Origin: Saccharopolyspora dendranthemae
Lineage (GTDB): Bacteria > Actinomycetota > Actinomycetes > Mycobacteriales > Pseudonocardiaceae
Length of the DNA: 64,000 nt
Direction: 5' to 3'
Assembly: GCF_007829955.1 (NCBI RefSeq)
Contig: NZ_VIWX01000004.1
Location: 372,001-436,000, forward strand
Part shown: positions 8,698-16,655 of the stretch, one piece after another
Numbering within the stretch: the first letter of the stretch is position 1
Layout: each line of letters opens with the position of its first letter
The notes under the pieces: model-generated
The model's input: the letters and a program-made list of their open reading frames with translations, nothing else
The model's database searches: none
What the model was told of the DNA's origin: nothing
Position numbers and translations under genes: made by a program

Positions 8698-9387
8698 CTA
8701 TTCCTCGGCCGAATCCCCTTCCAGCAGCGGCAGGTCCGGGTCCATCTCGATGCCGTAGGACTGCAGCGAGCGGTCGAGCAGGCACCAGGTCCAGTCGCAG
8801 AGCCAGTCGGTGAGCTCGTCGAGCGTCAGACCGTCCGGGTCCTCCTGCCAGCTGCCCGCGCTGGACTCGACGAGCCCGACGATGCCGAAGGCCAGCGGCT
8901 GCATGACCGGGGGCTGAATCCCGAACTGGTCGAGGAAGTGCTGGAAGAGCCCGATGACCTGGCGGGCGATGACCGTCTTCACGTCGGTGATGACGTTCTG
9001 CCCGGCCTCGCCGGTCGCGGAGTTCATGCTCAGGTAGCGGTAGAGGTTGCCGTGCTCGGCCAGCCAGTTGGTGTGCGCGCCGATCGCGGCGCGGATCATC
9101 TCCCTCGGCGTGCCGCTCGGGTTGAACATCGGCGCGAGCTCGTCGGTGACCATCTCGGCGACGCGCTCGGCGATGGCCGCGCCCAGGTCGCCGGTGTCGT
9201 TGAAGTATTTGTACAGCCGTGGCCTGGCGACACCGGCTTCCTCGGCCATCTGCTCGACGGACACGTCGGGGCCGTGCTTGGCGATCGCGTTGCACGCCGC
9301 ATCGACCAGCTCTTTCCGGCGCTTCTCGCGGTATCCGGCCCACCTGGCGCTCCGGCCGTCCACTTGCCGTGTCGTTGATGCGGTCAC
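8698..9387 (-). CDS. TetR family transcriptional regulator
   Basis: A 229-residue regulator. The N-terminal TetR helix-turn-helix is clear (DVSVEQMAEEAGVARPRLYKYFND, about residues 42-65) and is followed by an all-helical ligand-binding domain. The GTG at 9387 is the likely start; upstream codons run into the region shared with the oxygenase promoter. It sits between two diiron oxygenase paralogues and is divergent from the second. The duplicated element in front of both oxygenases is the natural candidate operator, which makes this a local repressor that responds to substrate or product. Ligand unknown. Confidence 0.88.
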   Translation of the reverse strand: MTASTTRQVDGRSARWAGYREKRRKELVDAACNAIAKHGPDVSVEQMAEEAGVARPRLYKYFNDTGDLGAAIAERVAEMVTDELAPMFNPSGTPREMIRAAIGAHTNWLAEHGNLYRYLSMNSATGEAGQNVITDVKTVIARQVIGLFQHFLDQFGIQPPVMQPLAFGIVGLVESSAGSWQEDPDGLTLDELTDWLCDWTWCLLDRSLQSYGIEMDPDLPLLEGDSAEE

Positions 9388-9435
9388 CCTCGGGAGTCTA
9401 TCGGTTGCGAAAAAGGGACTCCGCATCCACGGATA

Positions 9436-9487
9436 TATGGGGTACAGTTTGTTCCTGTTACTTCGAGTACCACTCACTGCGGAGGTG
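9436..9487 (+). promoter_or_regulatory. Duplicated promoter/operator element, copy 2
   Basis: Second copy of the element at 7737-7789, again ending in the GGAGG ribosome site of a diiron oxygenase. The GGTAC/GTACC pair is kept with a spacer one base shorter. It lies in the divergent space next to the tetR start at 9387. Confidence 0.65.
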
Positions 9488-9492
9488 CGCCC

Positions 9493-10395
9493 ATGACCGC
9501 CGTCGGCGTTGCCGGCCAGAGCGCCGAGCAGGACTTCTCCAGCCGCCTGCTGGAGTCCTCGCAGACGTTGTCCTACGACCCGATCACCGAGATCGACTGG
9601 GACGGGCCCTTGCCCGAGGACCAGTACGGCTTGAGCCCGGAGTGGAGCACCCTCTACGGCACGCCGCTGTGGGACGAGCTCACCGAGCAGCAGCGCGTGA
9701 CGCTCACCAGGCACGAAGTCTGCTCCATGATGAGCACCGGCATCTGGTTCGAGATGATCCTGCAGCAGATGATCCTGCGCGATCAGTACGTGAAGAACCC
9801 CGCCAACTCGGAGTTCCAGTTCGCGCTCACCGAGATCGCCGACGAATGCCGACACTCCATCATGTTCGCGCGCATCTGCCAGAAGCTCGAAGTGCCCGCC
9901 TACCTGCCCAGCAAGCTGGTCGTCGAGCTCGCCCGCGGCTTCAAGACCCTCGCCACCGGTGAGGTCGCCTACGGCGGAACCCTGGTCGCCGAGGAGGTCC
10001 TCGACGTCGTCCAGCGCGACTTCATGCGCGACGACCGGGTCCTCGACGTCGTGCAGACCAGCTCCAAGATCCACGTGGTCGAGGAGTCCCGGCACATGAA
10101 GTTCGCCCGCGAGGAGATCAAGGAGCACGTCCAGGGCAAGAGCAAGCTGCAGCGCCACTTCAGCGCCGCGCTGATCGCCGTGGTCGCCTACGTGATCGTC
10201 TCCAGCCTGGTCAGCCCCAAGGTCTACGACTCCATCGGCATGGACCGCAAGCGGGCGGCAGCCGCCGTGCGCGACAACGAGCACCGGAAGTCGCTGATGC
10301 GCAACGGTTGCGCCGGCCTCATGGAGTTCCTCGACGAGGCAGGGCTGCTCACCCGTCCGGCGATCGCGCTCTACAAGCGCGTGCACATGATCTGA
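9493..10395 (+). CDS. AurF-type diiron oxygenase, paralogue 2
   Basis: A 300-residue paralogue of the protein at 7794, with all diiron ligand motifs conserved (DECRHS, AEEVLD, HVVEESRH) and the same C-terminal TRPAxAxYKRVHMI. Differences cluster in the first 20 residues, in residues 140-160 and in 205-260, which may alter substrate choice. It has an ATG start with GGAGG upstream. The ferredoxin-reductase gene follows after only 10 bp and very probably supplies electrons to it. A tandem duplication that included the promoter explains the arrangement. Confidence 0.86.
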   Translation: MTAVGVAGQSAEQDFSSRLLESSQTLSYDPITEIDWDGPLPEDQYGLSPEWSTLYGTPLWDELTEQQRVTLTRHEVCSMMSTGIWFEMILQQMILRDQYVKNPANSEFQFALTEIADECRHSIMFARICQKLEVPAYLPSKLVVELARGFKTLATGEVAYGGTLVAEEVLDVVQRDFMRDDRVLDVVQTSSKIHVVEESRHMKFAREEIKEHVQGKSKLQRHFSAALIAVVAYVIVSSLVSPKVYDSIGMDRKRAAAAVRDNEHRKSLMRNGCAGLMEFLDEAGLLTRPAIALYKRVHMI

Positions 10396-10405
10396 GCCCA
10401 CGACG

Positions 10406-11875
10406 ATGACCTACGCGATCACGCAGTCCTGTTGTGCCGACGCATCCTGCATCTCGGTGTGCCCGGTCAACTGCATCCACCCCACCCCCGACGAGCCCGA
10501 CTTCGGGACCACCGATCGGCTCTACATCGACCCGCGCGCCTGCATCGGCTGCGGCGCCTGCGCCGATGCGTGCCCGGTCGACGCGGTGTTCCCGATCGAC
10601 AAGCTCACCGGGGAGCTGTCCGTGCACGCCGAGATCAACCGGGAGCGGTTCTCCGAGATCCCGGCGGACCACTCCTGGGGACGGCCGCAGTTCCCGCGAT
10701 CGCTGCCCACGCACGCGGCGGCGCCGAGCGTCGCCGTCGTGGGCACCGGCCCCGCGGCCGGCTACGCGGTGCAATCCCTGCTGCGCTCCACCGACGCCGA
10801 GATCACGCTGATCGACCGGATGACGACCGCGGGCGGGCTGATCAAGTTCGGGGTCGCGCCGGATCACCCGAGCACCAAGCAGATCGAGCACACCTTCGCG
10901 ACGAGCTTCAAGCACCCGCGGGTGCGCATGCACCTCGGCGTGGAGGTCGGGCGGCACGTCAGCCACGCGGAGCTGACCGAGCACCACAACGCGGTGGTCT
11001 ACGCCGTGGGCGCGCCCGGCCACCGCACGCTCGGACTGCCCGGCGAGGACCTGCCCGGGACGCTGGCCGCGCGCGAGTTCGTCGGCTGGTGCAACGGTCA
11101 TCCGGACATCCCCGCCGACGCCGTGGAGCTGTCGTCGGAACGGGTCGTGATCGTGGGCAACGGCAACGTGGCGCTGGACGCCGCACGACTGCTGCTCAGC
11201 GATCCCGACGAGCTGGCCGGCACCCCCATCGCCGAACACGCCCTCGCGGCTCTGCGCACCAGCAAGGTCCGCGAGGTCGTGCTGCTCGCGCGGCGGGGCC
11301 CCGAGCACGCGGCCTTCACGCGGTCGGAGTGGGTCGGCATCCAGCACCGGCTGCAGGACCGCATCGTCATCGACGGTCACGGCGGCGCGGCGGAGGCGAT
11401 CACCTCGGCCGAGCACGACTCCACGGCTGCGCTGCTGCGCGGGTTGCCGGTCGAGGACGTCGACTGGGACCGGCCTCCGGCCGAGGACCGCCGGCTGGTG
11501 CTGCGGTTCTCCTCGGCCCCGGCCGAGGTCGTCGGCGACCCGCAGGTCCGCGCGCTGCGCGTCGGCGACGGCCCGGGAAGCCGCGAAGTGGAGACCGGGA
11601 TGGTGCTGTGGTCGGTCGGCAGCCGCGGGGTGCGGATCCCACAACTGCCGTTCGACGAGGAGAGCGGGGTCATCCCGAACACCGGCGGCCGGGTGCAGCC
11701 GGGCACCTACGTGGTCGGCTGGGCGAAACGCGGTGCGGCCGGCGGCATCGGCGCCAACCGCGGGTGCGCGTCGGAGACCATCGATTCCCTCATCGACGAC
11801 GCCACCGCGGGCCGCCTCCACGAGGCTCCCAAGAACGCCAAGTCCTTCAACAAGCTCCTCCGCTCCCGGCGATGA
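10406..11875 (+). CDS. fprB: Ferredoxin/ferredoxin-NADP reductase fusion (FprB type)
   Basis: A 489-residue electron-transfer flavoprotein. Residues 1-60 are a seven-iron-type ferredoxin: the Cys15/Cys19 region (CISVCPVNC) and the 4Fe-4S motif CIGCGACADACP (Cys46, 49, 52, 56). From about residue 105 follows an adrenodoxin-reductase-like domain with an FAD motif (VAVVGTGPAAGYA) and an NADPH motif (VVIVGNGNVALDAARLL), and a C-terminal GxxGGIGANRG segment that closes the FAD site. It passes electrons from NADPH to the fused ferredoxin. Position directly behind a diiron oxygenase makes it that enzyme's likely reductase. The mycobacterial fprB, next to a similar diiron gene, appears to be the same arrangement (from memory). 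Confidence 0.9.
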   Translation: MTYAITQSCCADASCISVCPVNCIHPTPDEPDFGTTDRLYIDPRACIGCGACADACPVDAVFPIDKLTGELSVHAEINRERFSEIPADHSWGRPQFPRSLPTHAAAPSVAVVGTGPAAGYAVQSLLRSTDAEITLIDRMTTAGGLIKFGVAPDHPSTKQIEHTFATSFKHPRVRMHLGVEVGRHVSHAELTEHHNAVVYAVGAPGHRTLGLPGEDLPGTLAAREFVGWCNGHPDIPADAVELSSERVVIVGNGNVALDAARLLLSDPDELAGTPIAEHALAALRTSKVREVVLLARRGPEHAAFTRSEWVGIQHRLQDRIVIDGHGGAAEAITSAEHDSTAALLRGLPVEDVDWDRPPAEDRRLVLRFSSAPAEVVGDPQVRALRVGDGPGSREVETGMVLWSVGSRGVRIPQLPFDEESGVIPNTGGRVQPGTYVVGWAKRGAAGGIGANRGCASETIDSLIDDATAGRLHEAPKNAKSFNKLLRSRR

Positions 11876-11889
11876 CGTCCCTGGAGCAC

Positions 11890-11957
11890 CCCAGTTTTAG
11901 TCATAACTGAGTGGACATTTCGGGCACGAAAGGCGCCCAATTTGGACTAAAACTGGG
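11890..11957. repeat. Intergenic hairpin repeat, family B copy 1
   Basis: A 68-bp imperfect palindrome whose outer 13-bp arms (11890-11902 and 11945-11957) pair perfectly. The interior contains GACATTTCGGGCACGA. It resembles the element at 40110-40177 along most of its length and, in structure, the one at 61611-61680. It lies just after the fprB stop, between convergent genes. Confidence 0.75.
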
Positions 11958-12051
11958 AATTGGTGAGAGAAAGCACCCGATCGGAGACGTGAAGAACCCG
12001 ATCGAGGGCAGGAAGGATCTGCCGGAGGCGGGAAGGGCACCCCAGTGCGAA

Positions 12052-12093
12052 GAGAACCGGGGACGCGTGGGTGAACACGCGTCCCCGGTTCTC
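12052..12093. terminator. Bidirectional hairpin terminator
   Basis: Perfect 18-bp stem (12052-12069 with 12076-12093) and GGTGAA loop, between the convergent fprB and efflux-pump genes. Confidence 0.88.
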
Positions 12094-12142
12094 TCGTCCG
12101 TGCGGTCTTCGAGTTGTGCCAGCGGCTTTCGGTGCTGGGCGG

Positions 12143-13591
12143 TCAGTGCGCCGCGGCCGCGGCTGTGGTGCTCGCTCCGTCGACCTTGCGGATGAACAGC
12201 GCCGTGCCGAAGGCCGCGAGGCCGATGACACCCGCGACGACGAACGCCGTGCGCAGGCCCGCCGCGTCGGGGATGCCCGCCGGGTTGGCCGACGACAGCG
12301 ACGACACGGTGACGAACACCGCCGTGCCGAACGCGCCCGCGACCTGCTGCAGCGTCCCGAGGATCGCGCTGCCGTGCGAGTACAGGTGGTCGGGCAGCGA
12401 CCCCAGCGACGCGGTCATCAGCGGCGTCATCATCAGGCTCAGTCCCAGCGAGAGCAGCACGTGGAAGCCGATCACCGCTCCCAGCGGCGAATCCGGGCTC
12501 AGCGTGGCGAACAGCCACAGCGCCGTCGCCATCGCAGCCGCACCCGGGATCACCAGCGGACGCGGTCCGATGCGGTCGAACAGCCGGCCGACCGGCCGAC
12601 CCATCAGACCCATCAGCAGACCTCCCGGCAGGACCGCGAGACCGCTGACGAACGTGCTGGTCTTGAGCACCGTCTGCAGGTACAGGGGCAGCAGGATGGC
12701 CGCCGCGCCCAGCAGGCACATGAACAGCAGCGCGGCCAGCACCAACGCCACCACGAACGGCCGGTAGGTGAAGGGCCGCAGGTCCAGCAGCGCGCGGTCC
12801 TCGCGCTGCAGCCGCAGCTGCCTGGCCACGAACACCACGAGCGACACGGCCCCGACCACCAGCGGCACCCACGGCGGAACGGTGTGCCCGCCACCGGATT
12901 CACCGATCGCCGACAGCCCGTAGAGCAGGCCGCCGAAGCCTGCCGCCGACAGCAGCACCGACAGCAGGTCCAGCGGGACCACGCGGGTCTCGCTGTCCAG
13001 GCGCATCCACACCGCGCCGACGGCCACCGCGATCAGCGCCAGCGGCAGCACGATCCAGAACATCCAGCGCCAGCCCAGCGAGGCCAGCACCGCGCCGCCG
13101 ATGGTCGGTCCCACGGCGGGGGCCACGGCGATGACGATCGTGATCGTGCCCATCGTGGCGCCGCGCTTCTCCACCGGGACCAGCCGCATCGCCGAGGTCA
13201 TCAGCAGCGGGATCATCACCGCGGTGCCGGACGCCTGCACGACGCGACCCACCAGCAGCATCCCGAAGCCGGGTGCCAGTCCGCTCAGCAGGGTGCCGAG
13301 GCTGAACAGGGTCATCGCGGTCAGGAACACCTGACGCGGTGTGAAGCGCTCCAGCAAGAACCCGGTGATCGGGATGACCACCGCCATCGTCAGCAGGAAA
13401 CCGCTGGTCAACCACTGAACGGTGGTGGTGGAGACGTGGAGGTCGACCGTGAGGTCGCGCAGGGCGACGCTCAGGATCGTCTCGTTGAGGATCATCACGA
13501 ACGCCGAGGCGACCAGCACGCTGAGCAGCACGGTGGCTCTCGGTGGACTGGCGTGCCGGTCAGGCTCGGCGACAGCGGCCGTCTCGGTCAT
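12143..13591 (-). CDS. DHA2-family MFS drug efflux transporter
   Basis: A 482-residue polytopic membrane protein with about 14 hydrophobic helices. The DHA2 (14-spanner drug:H+ antiporter) pattern is clear: LNETILSVALRDLTVDL in TM1, VQWLTSGFLLTMAVVIPITGFL in TM2, GRVVQASGTAVMIPLLM in TM4 and the antiporter motif C-like APAVGPTIGGAVL in TM5. The start is the ATG at 13591 with GAGGTG upstream. It probably exports amphiphilic drugs or a metabolite. The long upstream region, with a possible short leader peptide, hints at attenuation control. Substrate unknown. Confidence 0.9.
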   Translation of the reverse strand: MTETAAVAEPDRHASPPRATVLLSVLVASAFVMILNETILSVALRDLTVDLHVSTTTVQWLTSGFLLTMAVVIPITGFLLERFTPRQVFLTAMTLFSLGTLLSGLAPGFGMLLVGRVVQASGTAVMIPLLMTSAMRLVPVEKRGATMGTITIVIAVAPAVGPTIGGAVLASLGWRWMFWIVLPLALIAVAVGAVWMRLDSETRVVPLDLLSVLLSAAGFGGLLYGLSAIGESGGGHTVPPWVPLVVGAVSLVVFVARQLRLQREDRALLDLRPFTYRPFVVALVLAALLFMCLLGAAAILLPLYLQTVLKTSTFVSGLAVLPGGLLMGLMGRPVGRLFDRIGPRPLVIPGAAAMATALWLFATLSPDSPLGAVIGFHVLLSLGLSLMMTPLMTASLGSLPDHLYSHGSAILGTLQQVAGAFGTAVFVTVSSLSSANPAGIPDAAGLRTAFVVAGVIGLAAFGTALFIRKVDGASTTAAAAAH

Positions 13592-14056
13592 GGGTTGTCG
13601 TGCACCTCGCTCGTGTGTGGCCTGGTCCGGCCGCTGTTCCTGCCGACCGGGGTGCCGGCCGACGATTCGACGTCGCGTTCTGCGCGCTCGGGCGGTGGGC
13701 GCCCGGATCACGTGCCGGGTCGACCCACTCGACGGTGGGGACCACGACGGCTTCGAGCCCGGCCTCGTCGGCCGAGGGTCAGATGATCCGGTGCCGGGAT
13801 GCCGCGCGAACGGCCCCCATCACGAACATGCTCATCCCCCAAGAGCTCCCGTACAGCCTAGCGCCCGGTCCTGACAGGAGCGTCCGTCGCGACGGTCCGC
13901 GCAGGCGCGGACCTCCGGCTTCAACGCACGCGACGCCTTCAATCATCCACGCTGGTCAAACCATTTTTCGCCGACGAGATCGCGCACCCGTGAACGCGGG
14001 CCGGTGACGCGGGAGCGGATGACGAACATCACTCCCCCGGCACCGACGGTTCCGCG
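13592..14056 (-). other. Long 5' region of the efflux gene with a possible 18-codon upstream frame
   Basis: About 465 bp with no gene of normal size. On the minus strand a short frame runs from ATG 13835 to a stop at 13779 (18 codons, ending RAASRHRII), with a GGGGG stretch just upstream of its ATG and TAGGCT as a possible -10 further up. The remaining 190 bp to the pump gene is GC-rich and can fold. This may be an antibiotic-responsive leader, but the evidence is thin. Confidence 0.35.
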
Positions 14057-15448
14057 TCAGCCGCGCGCGGCCCGCCACCGCCCCAGCGCGGCGTCGAGGA
14101 CCAGGAACGCCAGCAGCGAGATCCCCAGCAGCGGGAGGAAGAACGCCACCACGAGCGTCGCGGCGCCCAGCGGCAGCAGTACGCGCAGCGGTACCTGCCG
14201 CCAGGTCCCGCGCGCGACGGGAGCGCCGAAGGAACCGGCGGGCCGGCGGCGCCACCACATGCGGTATCCGAGGAAGATCGTGGTCAGCAGCGACACCACC
14301 AGCGCCGCCAGCACCAGCTGGTTGACCAGGCCGAACAGCAGACCCATGTGCGCGTCGACGCCCCAGCGCGCCAGCTTCGCCATCACCGGCCAGTCGGCGA
14401 AGCGCAGGGTCTCGGTGACCTGCCCGCTCGCGGCGTCGACGGCGACCGAGTCCTGCTGCGTCGGCCACTGCCGCTGCACCTGCTTCACGACGTAGGCACC
14501 GCCCGAGGTCGGCGGCGTCAGCTCGACCGGCGCGGTCACGCCCTGCGCCTCAGCAGCTCGCAACACCCGTTCCGGCCCGACGTCGGTGCCGCCGGTGTGC
14601 GCGGTGTGCCCGCCGTGGCCGTGGTGGCCGTGGTGGCCCTGATGTCCCTGGTGCTCCGGCGGAACCGCGCTGGTGGACACCGTCGGCGTCTCCCAGGCCA
14701 TCACCTCGCGGAGTTTGGTGACGTTCGCTCCGGCGTAGAGCGACCAGGTCAGTCCGGTCGCCGACAGGAACAGCAGACCCAGCGCGATCCAGGTGCCGAT
14801 GACGCCGTGCCACGACAGCAGGCGCTTGCGCCCGCCTGCGCCGATTTCGGGGACCAGGAGCCGCTTGCGGGAGGTGCGGCGACGCCGGAACCACAGCAGC
14901 AGGCCTCCCAAGGCCACCACCCAGAGCCAGCTCGCGGCCAGTTCGCTGTAGAGCCTGCCGAAATCGCCCAGGTGCAGGCCGCGGTGCAGGTTGTCCACCC
15001 ACGTGCGCAGCGGCAGCGCCTGCCCGTCGCCGTAGGTTTCCAGGATTCCGCGGACTTCCGCGGTGTGCGGATCGACGAACACCGTGCGGCGGAAGCTCTC
15101 CGGCAGATCGGGCGCGGTGAAGATGACCTGGGTCGTGTCGGTCGCGGTGGGCGCCGGTCGGATCGCCATCAGGGAGGCACCGGGATGCGCGCTGCGCGCG
15201 GCCGCGAGCTGGTCGTCGACCGGTGTCGTGCCCGGGTTCGCGGGCACGTGCAGCTCCCGGTCGTAGACCAGCTGCTCCAGCTGCGGCGTGAAGACGTAGA
15301 GCAGCCCGGTCGCGGCGGCCACGACCAGGAACGGGGCGATGAGCAGTCCGGCGTAGAAGTGCAGCCGCAGTACCAGCGGCCGCAGCGCAGCCCACGTCCC
15401 GGCGGGGCCGCTGCTCTGCTCGGCAGCGGCGGGCGCCTCGGTGCTCAT
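14057..15448 (-). CDS. PepSY-associated transmembrane protein with His-rich loop
   Basis: A 463-residue inner-membrane protein of the PepSY-TM family, often tied to iron or copper handling and to cytochrome-like transmembrane electron transfer. Visible parts: TM1 (about 28-53) with RLHFYAGLLIAPF, a first extracytoplasmic PepSY-like region (60-150), TM2 (172-187), TM3 (214-235), a second loop and three to four further helices near the C-terminus. The second loop holds nine histidines in residues 266-284, a likely metal-binding stretch. An ATG start is used at 15448. A 9-bp inverted repeat overlaps the start. The metal is not determined. Confidence 0.85.
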   Translation of the reverse strand: MSTEAPAAAEQSSGPAGTWAALRPLVLRLHFYAGLLIAPFLVVAAATGLLYVFTPQLEQLVYDRELHVPANPGTTPVDDQLAAARSAHPGASLMAIRPAPTATDTTQVIFTAPDLPESFRRTVFVDPHTAEVRGILETYGDGQALPLRTWVDNLHRGLHLGDFGRLYSELAASWLWVVALGGLLLWFRRRRTSRKRLLVPEIGAGGRKRLLSWHGVIGTWIALGLLFLSATGLTWSLYAGANVTKLREVMAWETPTVSTSAVPPEHQGHQGHHGHHGHGGHTAHTGGTDVGPERVLRAAEAQGVTAPVELTPPTSGGAYVVKQVQRQWPTQQDSVAVDAASGQVTETLRFADWPVMAKLARWGVDAHMGLLFGLVNQLVLAALVVSLLTTIFLGYRMWWRRRPAGSFGAPVARGTWRQVPLRVLLPLGAATLVVAFFLPLLGISLLAFLVLDAALGRWRAARG

Positions 15449-15486
15449 CTCATCTCCATCCGCGAGTGGGTGCGTCGGATGAGATG
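15446..15486 (-). promoter_or_regulatory. Inverted repeat over the PepSY gene start
   Basis: CATCTCATC (15446-15454) and GATGAGATG (15478-15486) are exact inverted repeats with a 23-bp spacer. The left arm includes the start codon. It could be an operator or a translation-blocking hairpin. Confidence 0.4.
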
Positions 15487-15707
15487 TCGGATCAAGCTCA
15501 CCGCTGGTTCCCGGGAGTAACCGCCGTCACGCCGGCACCTCGCGCACCAGCCCGCTCGTCGCGCATCGGTGGTGGCCGCGTCGAGGCATCAGGAGCGGCC
15601 GGCGGGTGGATCACGGATGTGGCCCTGGAGTCCTCAGCGACCGGACCAGGGCCTGCGCGGGTAACGTCGATCGGCGCGAGCGTTTCGAGTGCGGGAGGTG
15701 TGGGCGA

Positions 15708-16592
15708 GTGACGGGCTGTTGCCCTCCGTCGCGGTCCGGTCCGACGACCGGACCGCAGCAGCAGGTCACCCGGGGCAGCGGTGACCTGGACGGCATGGTC
15801 GTGCTGCCGGGCGGCGCGTTCCGGATGGGAACCGAGGACCCCGACGGCTTCCCCGACGACGCCGAGGGACCGATCCGCGAGGTCCGGGTCGGCGGCTTCG
15901 CCATCGACCCGCACGCCGTGTCCAACGCGCGCTTCGCGGAGTTCGTCGCGGACACCGGTTACGTGACCGAGTCCGAGCGGTTCGGCTGGTCCTACGTGTT
16001 CGCGAAGTTCCTGCCGGGACACCTGCGCAAGGAGTCGCCGCGTCCGGAGCAGGCGCCGTGGTGGTGCGGGGTGAGCGGCGCCTGGTGGCGCTGCCCCGAA
16101 GGCCCCGGCAGCGAGCTGGACGGCCGGTGGGACCACCCCGTCGTGCAGGTCTCGTGGCACGACGCCGCCGCCTACTGCAAGTGGGCGGGCAAGCGGCTTC
16201 CCAGCGAGGTCGAGTGGGAGTACGCGGCCCGCGGGGGGCTCGACCAGGCCCGCTACCCGTGGGGTGACGAGCTGACTCCAGGCGGCGAGCACCGCTGCAA
16301 CATCTGGCAGGGCCAGTTCCCGGTGCGCAACACCGCCGAGGACGGGCACGTCGGCACCGCTCCGGTGGAGGCGTTCGCGCCCAACGGTTTCGGGCTGCAC
16401 AACGTGTCGGGCAACGTCTGGGAGTGGTGCGCGGACCGCTTCACCGGGGCTTCCGAGAACCGCGCGATGCGCGGCGGTTCGTACCTGTGCCACGACTCCT
16501 ACTGCAACCGCTACCGGGTCGCGGCGAGGACGTCGAACACCCCGGACAGCGCGAGCGGCAACCTCGGTTTCCGCTGCGCCGCCGACGCCTGA
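15708..16592 (+). CDS. Formylglycine-generating enzyme (sulfatase-modifying factor)
   Basis: A 294-residue FGE/SUMF1-family protein. It oxidises a cysteine in a C-x-P-x-R motif of type I sulfatases to formylglycine, using copper and oxygen. Family landmarks are MVVLPGGAFRMGTEDPDGFPDDAEGP near residue 30, HPVVQVSWHDAAAYCKWAGKRLPSEVEWEYAARGG in the middle and GNVWEWCADRF. The two active cysteines lie in GGSYLCHDSYCNRYR (Cys261 and Cys266). The GTG at 15708 has GGGAGG 9-10 nt upstream. No sulfatase gene is in this window, so the partner must be elsewhere. It ends at a shared terminator. Confidence 0.93.
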   Translation: MTGCCPPSRSGPTTGPQQQVTRGSGDLDGMVVLPGGAFRMGTEDPDGFPDDAEGPIREVRVGGFAIDPHAVSNARFAEFVADTGYVTESERFGWSYVFAKFLPGHLRKESPRPEQAPWWCGVSGAWWRCPEGPGSELDGRWDHPVVQVSWHDAAAYCKWAGKRLPSEVEWEYAARGGLDQARYPWGDELTPGGEHRCNIWQGQFPVRNTAEDGHVGTAPVEAFAPNGFGLHNVSGNVWEWCADRFTGASENRAMRGGSYLCHDSYCNRYRVAARTSNTPDSASGNLGFRCAADA

Positions 16593-16602
16593 GGGACGAG
16601 GC

Positions 16603-16646
16603 ACCGGCGCCTGACCGGGAAAGGAGTCCTCCGATCAGGCGCCGGT
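16603..16646. terminator. Bidirectional hairpin terminator
   Basis: Sixteen-bp arms (16603-16618 with 16631-16646, one mismatch) between the convergent FGE and LCP genes. Confidence 0.82.
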
Positions 16647-16655
16647 TCCCCGGAT

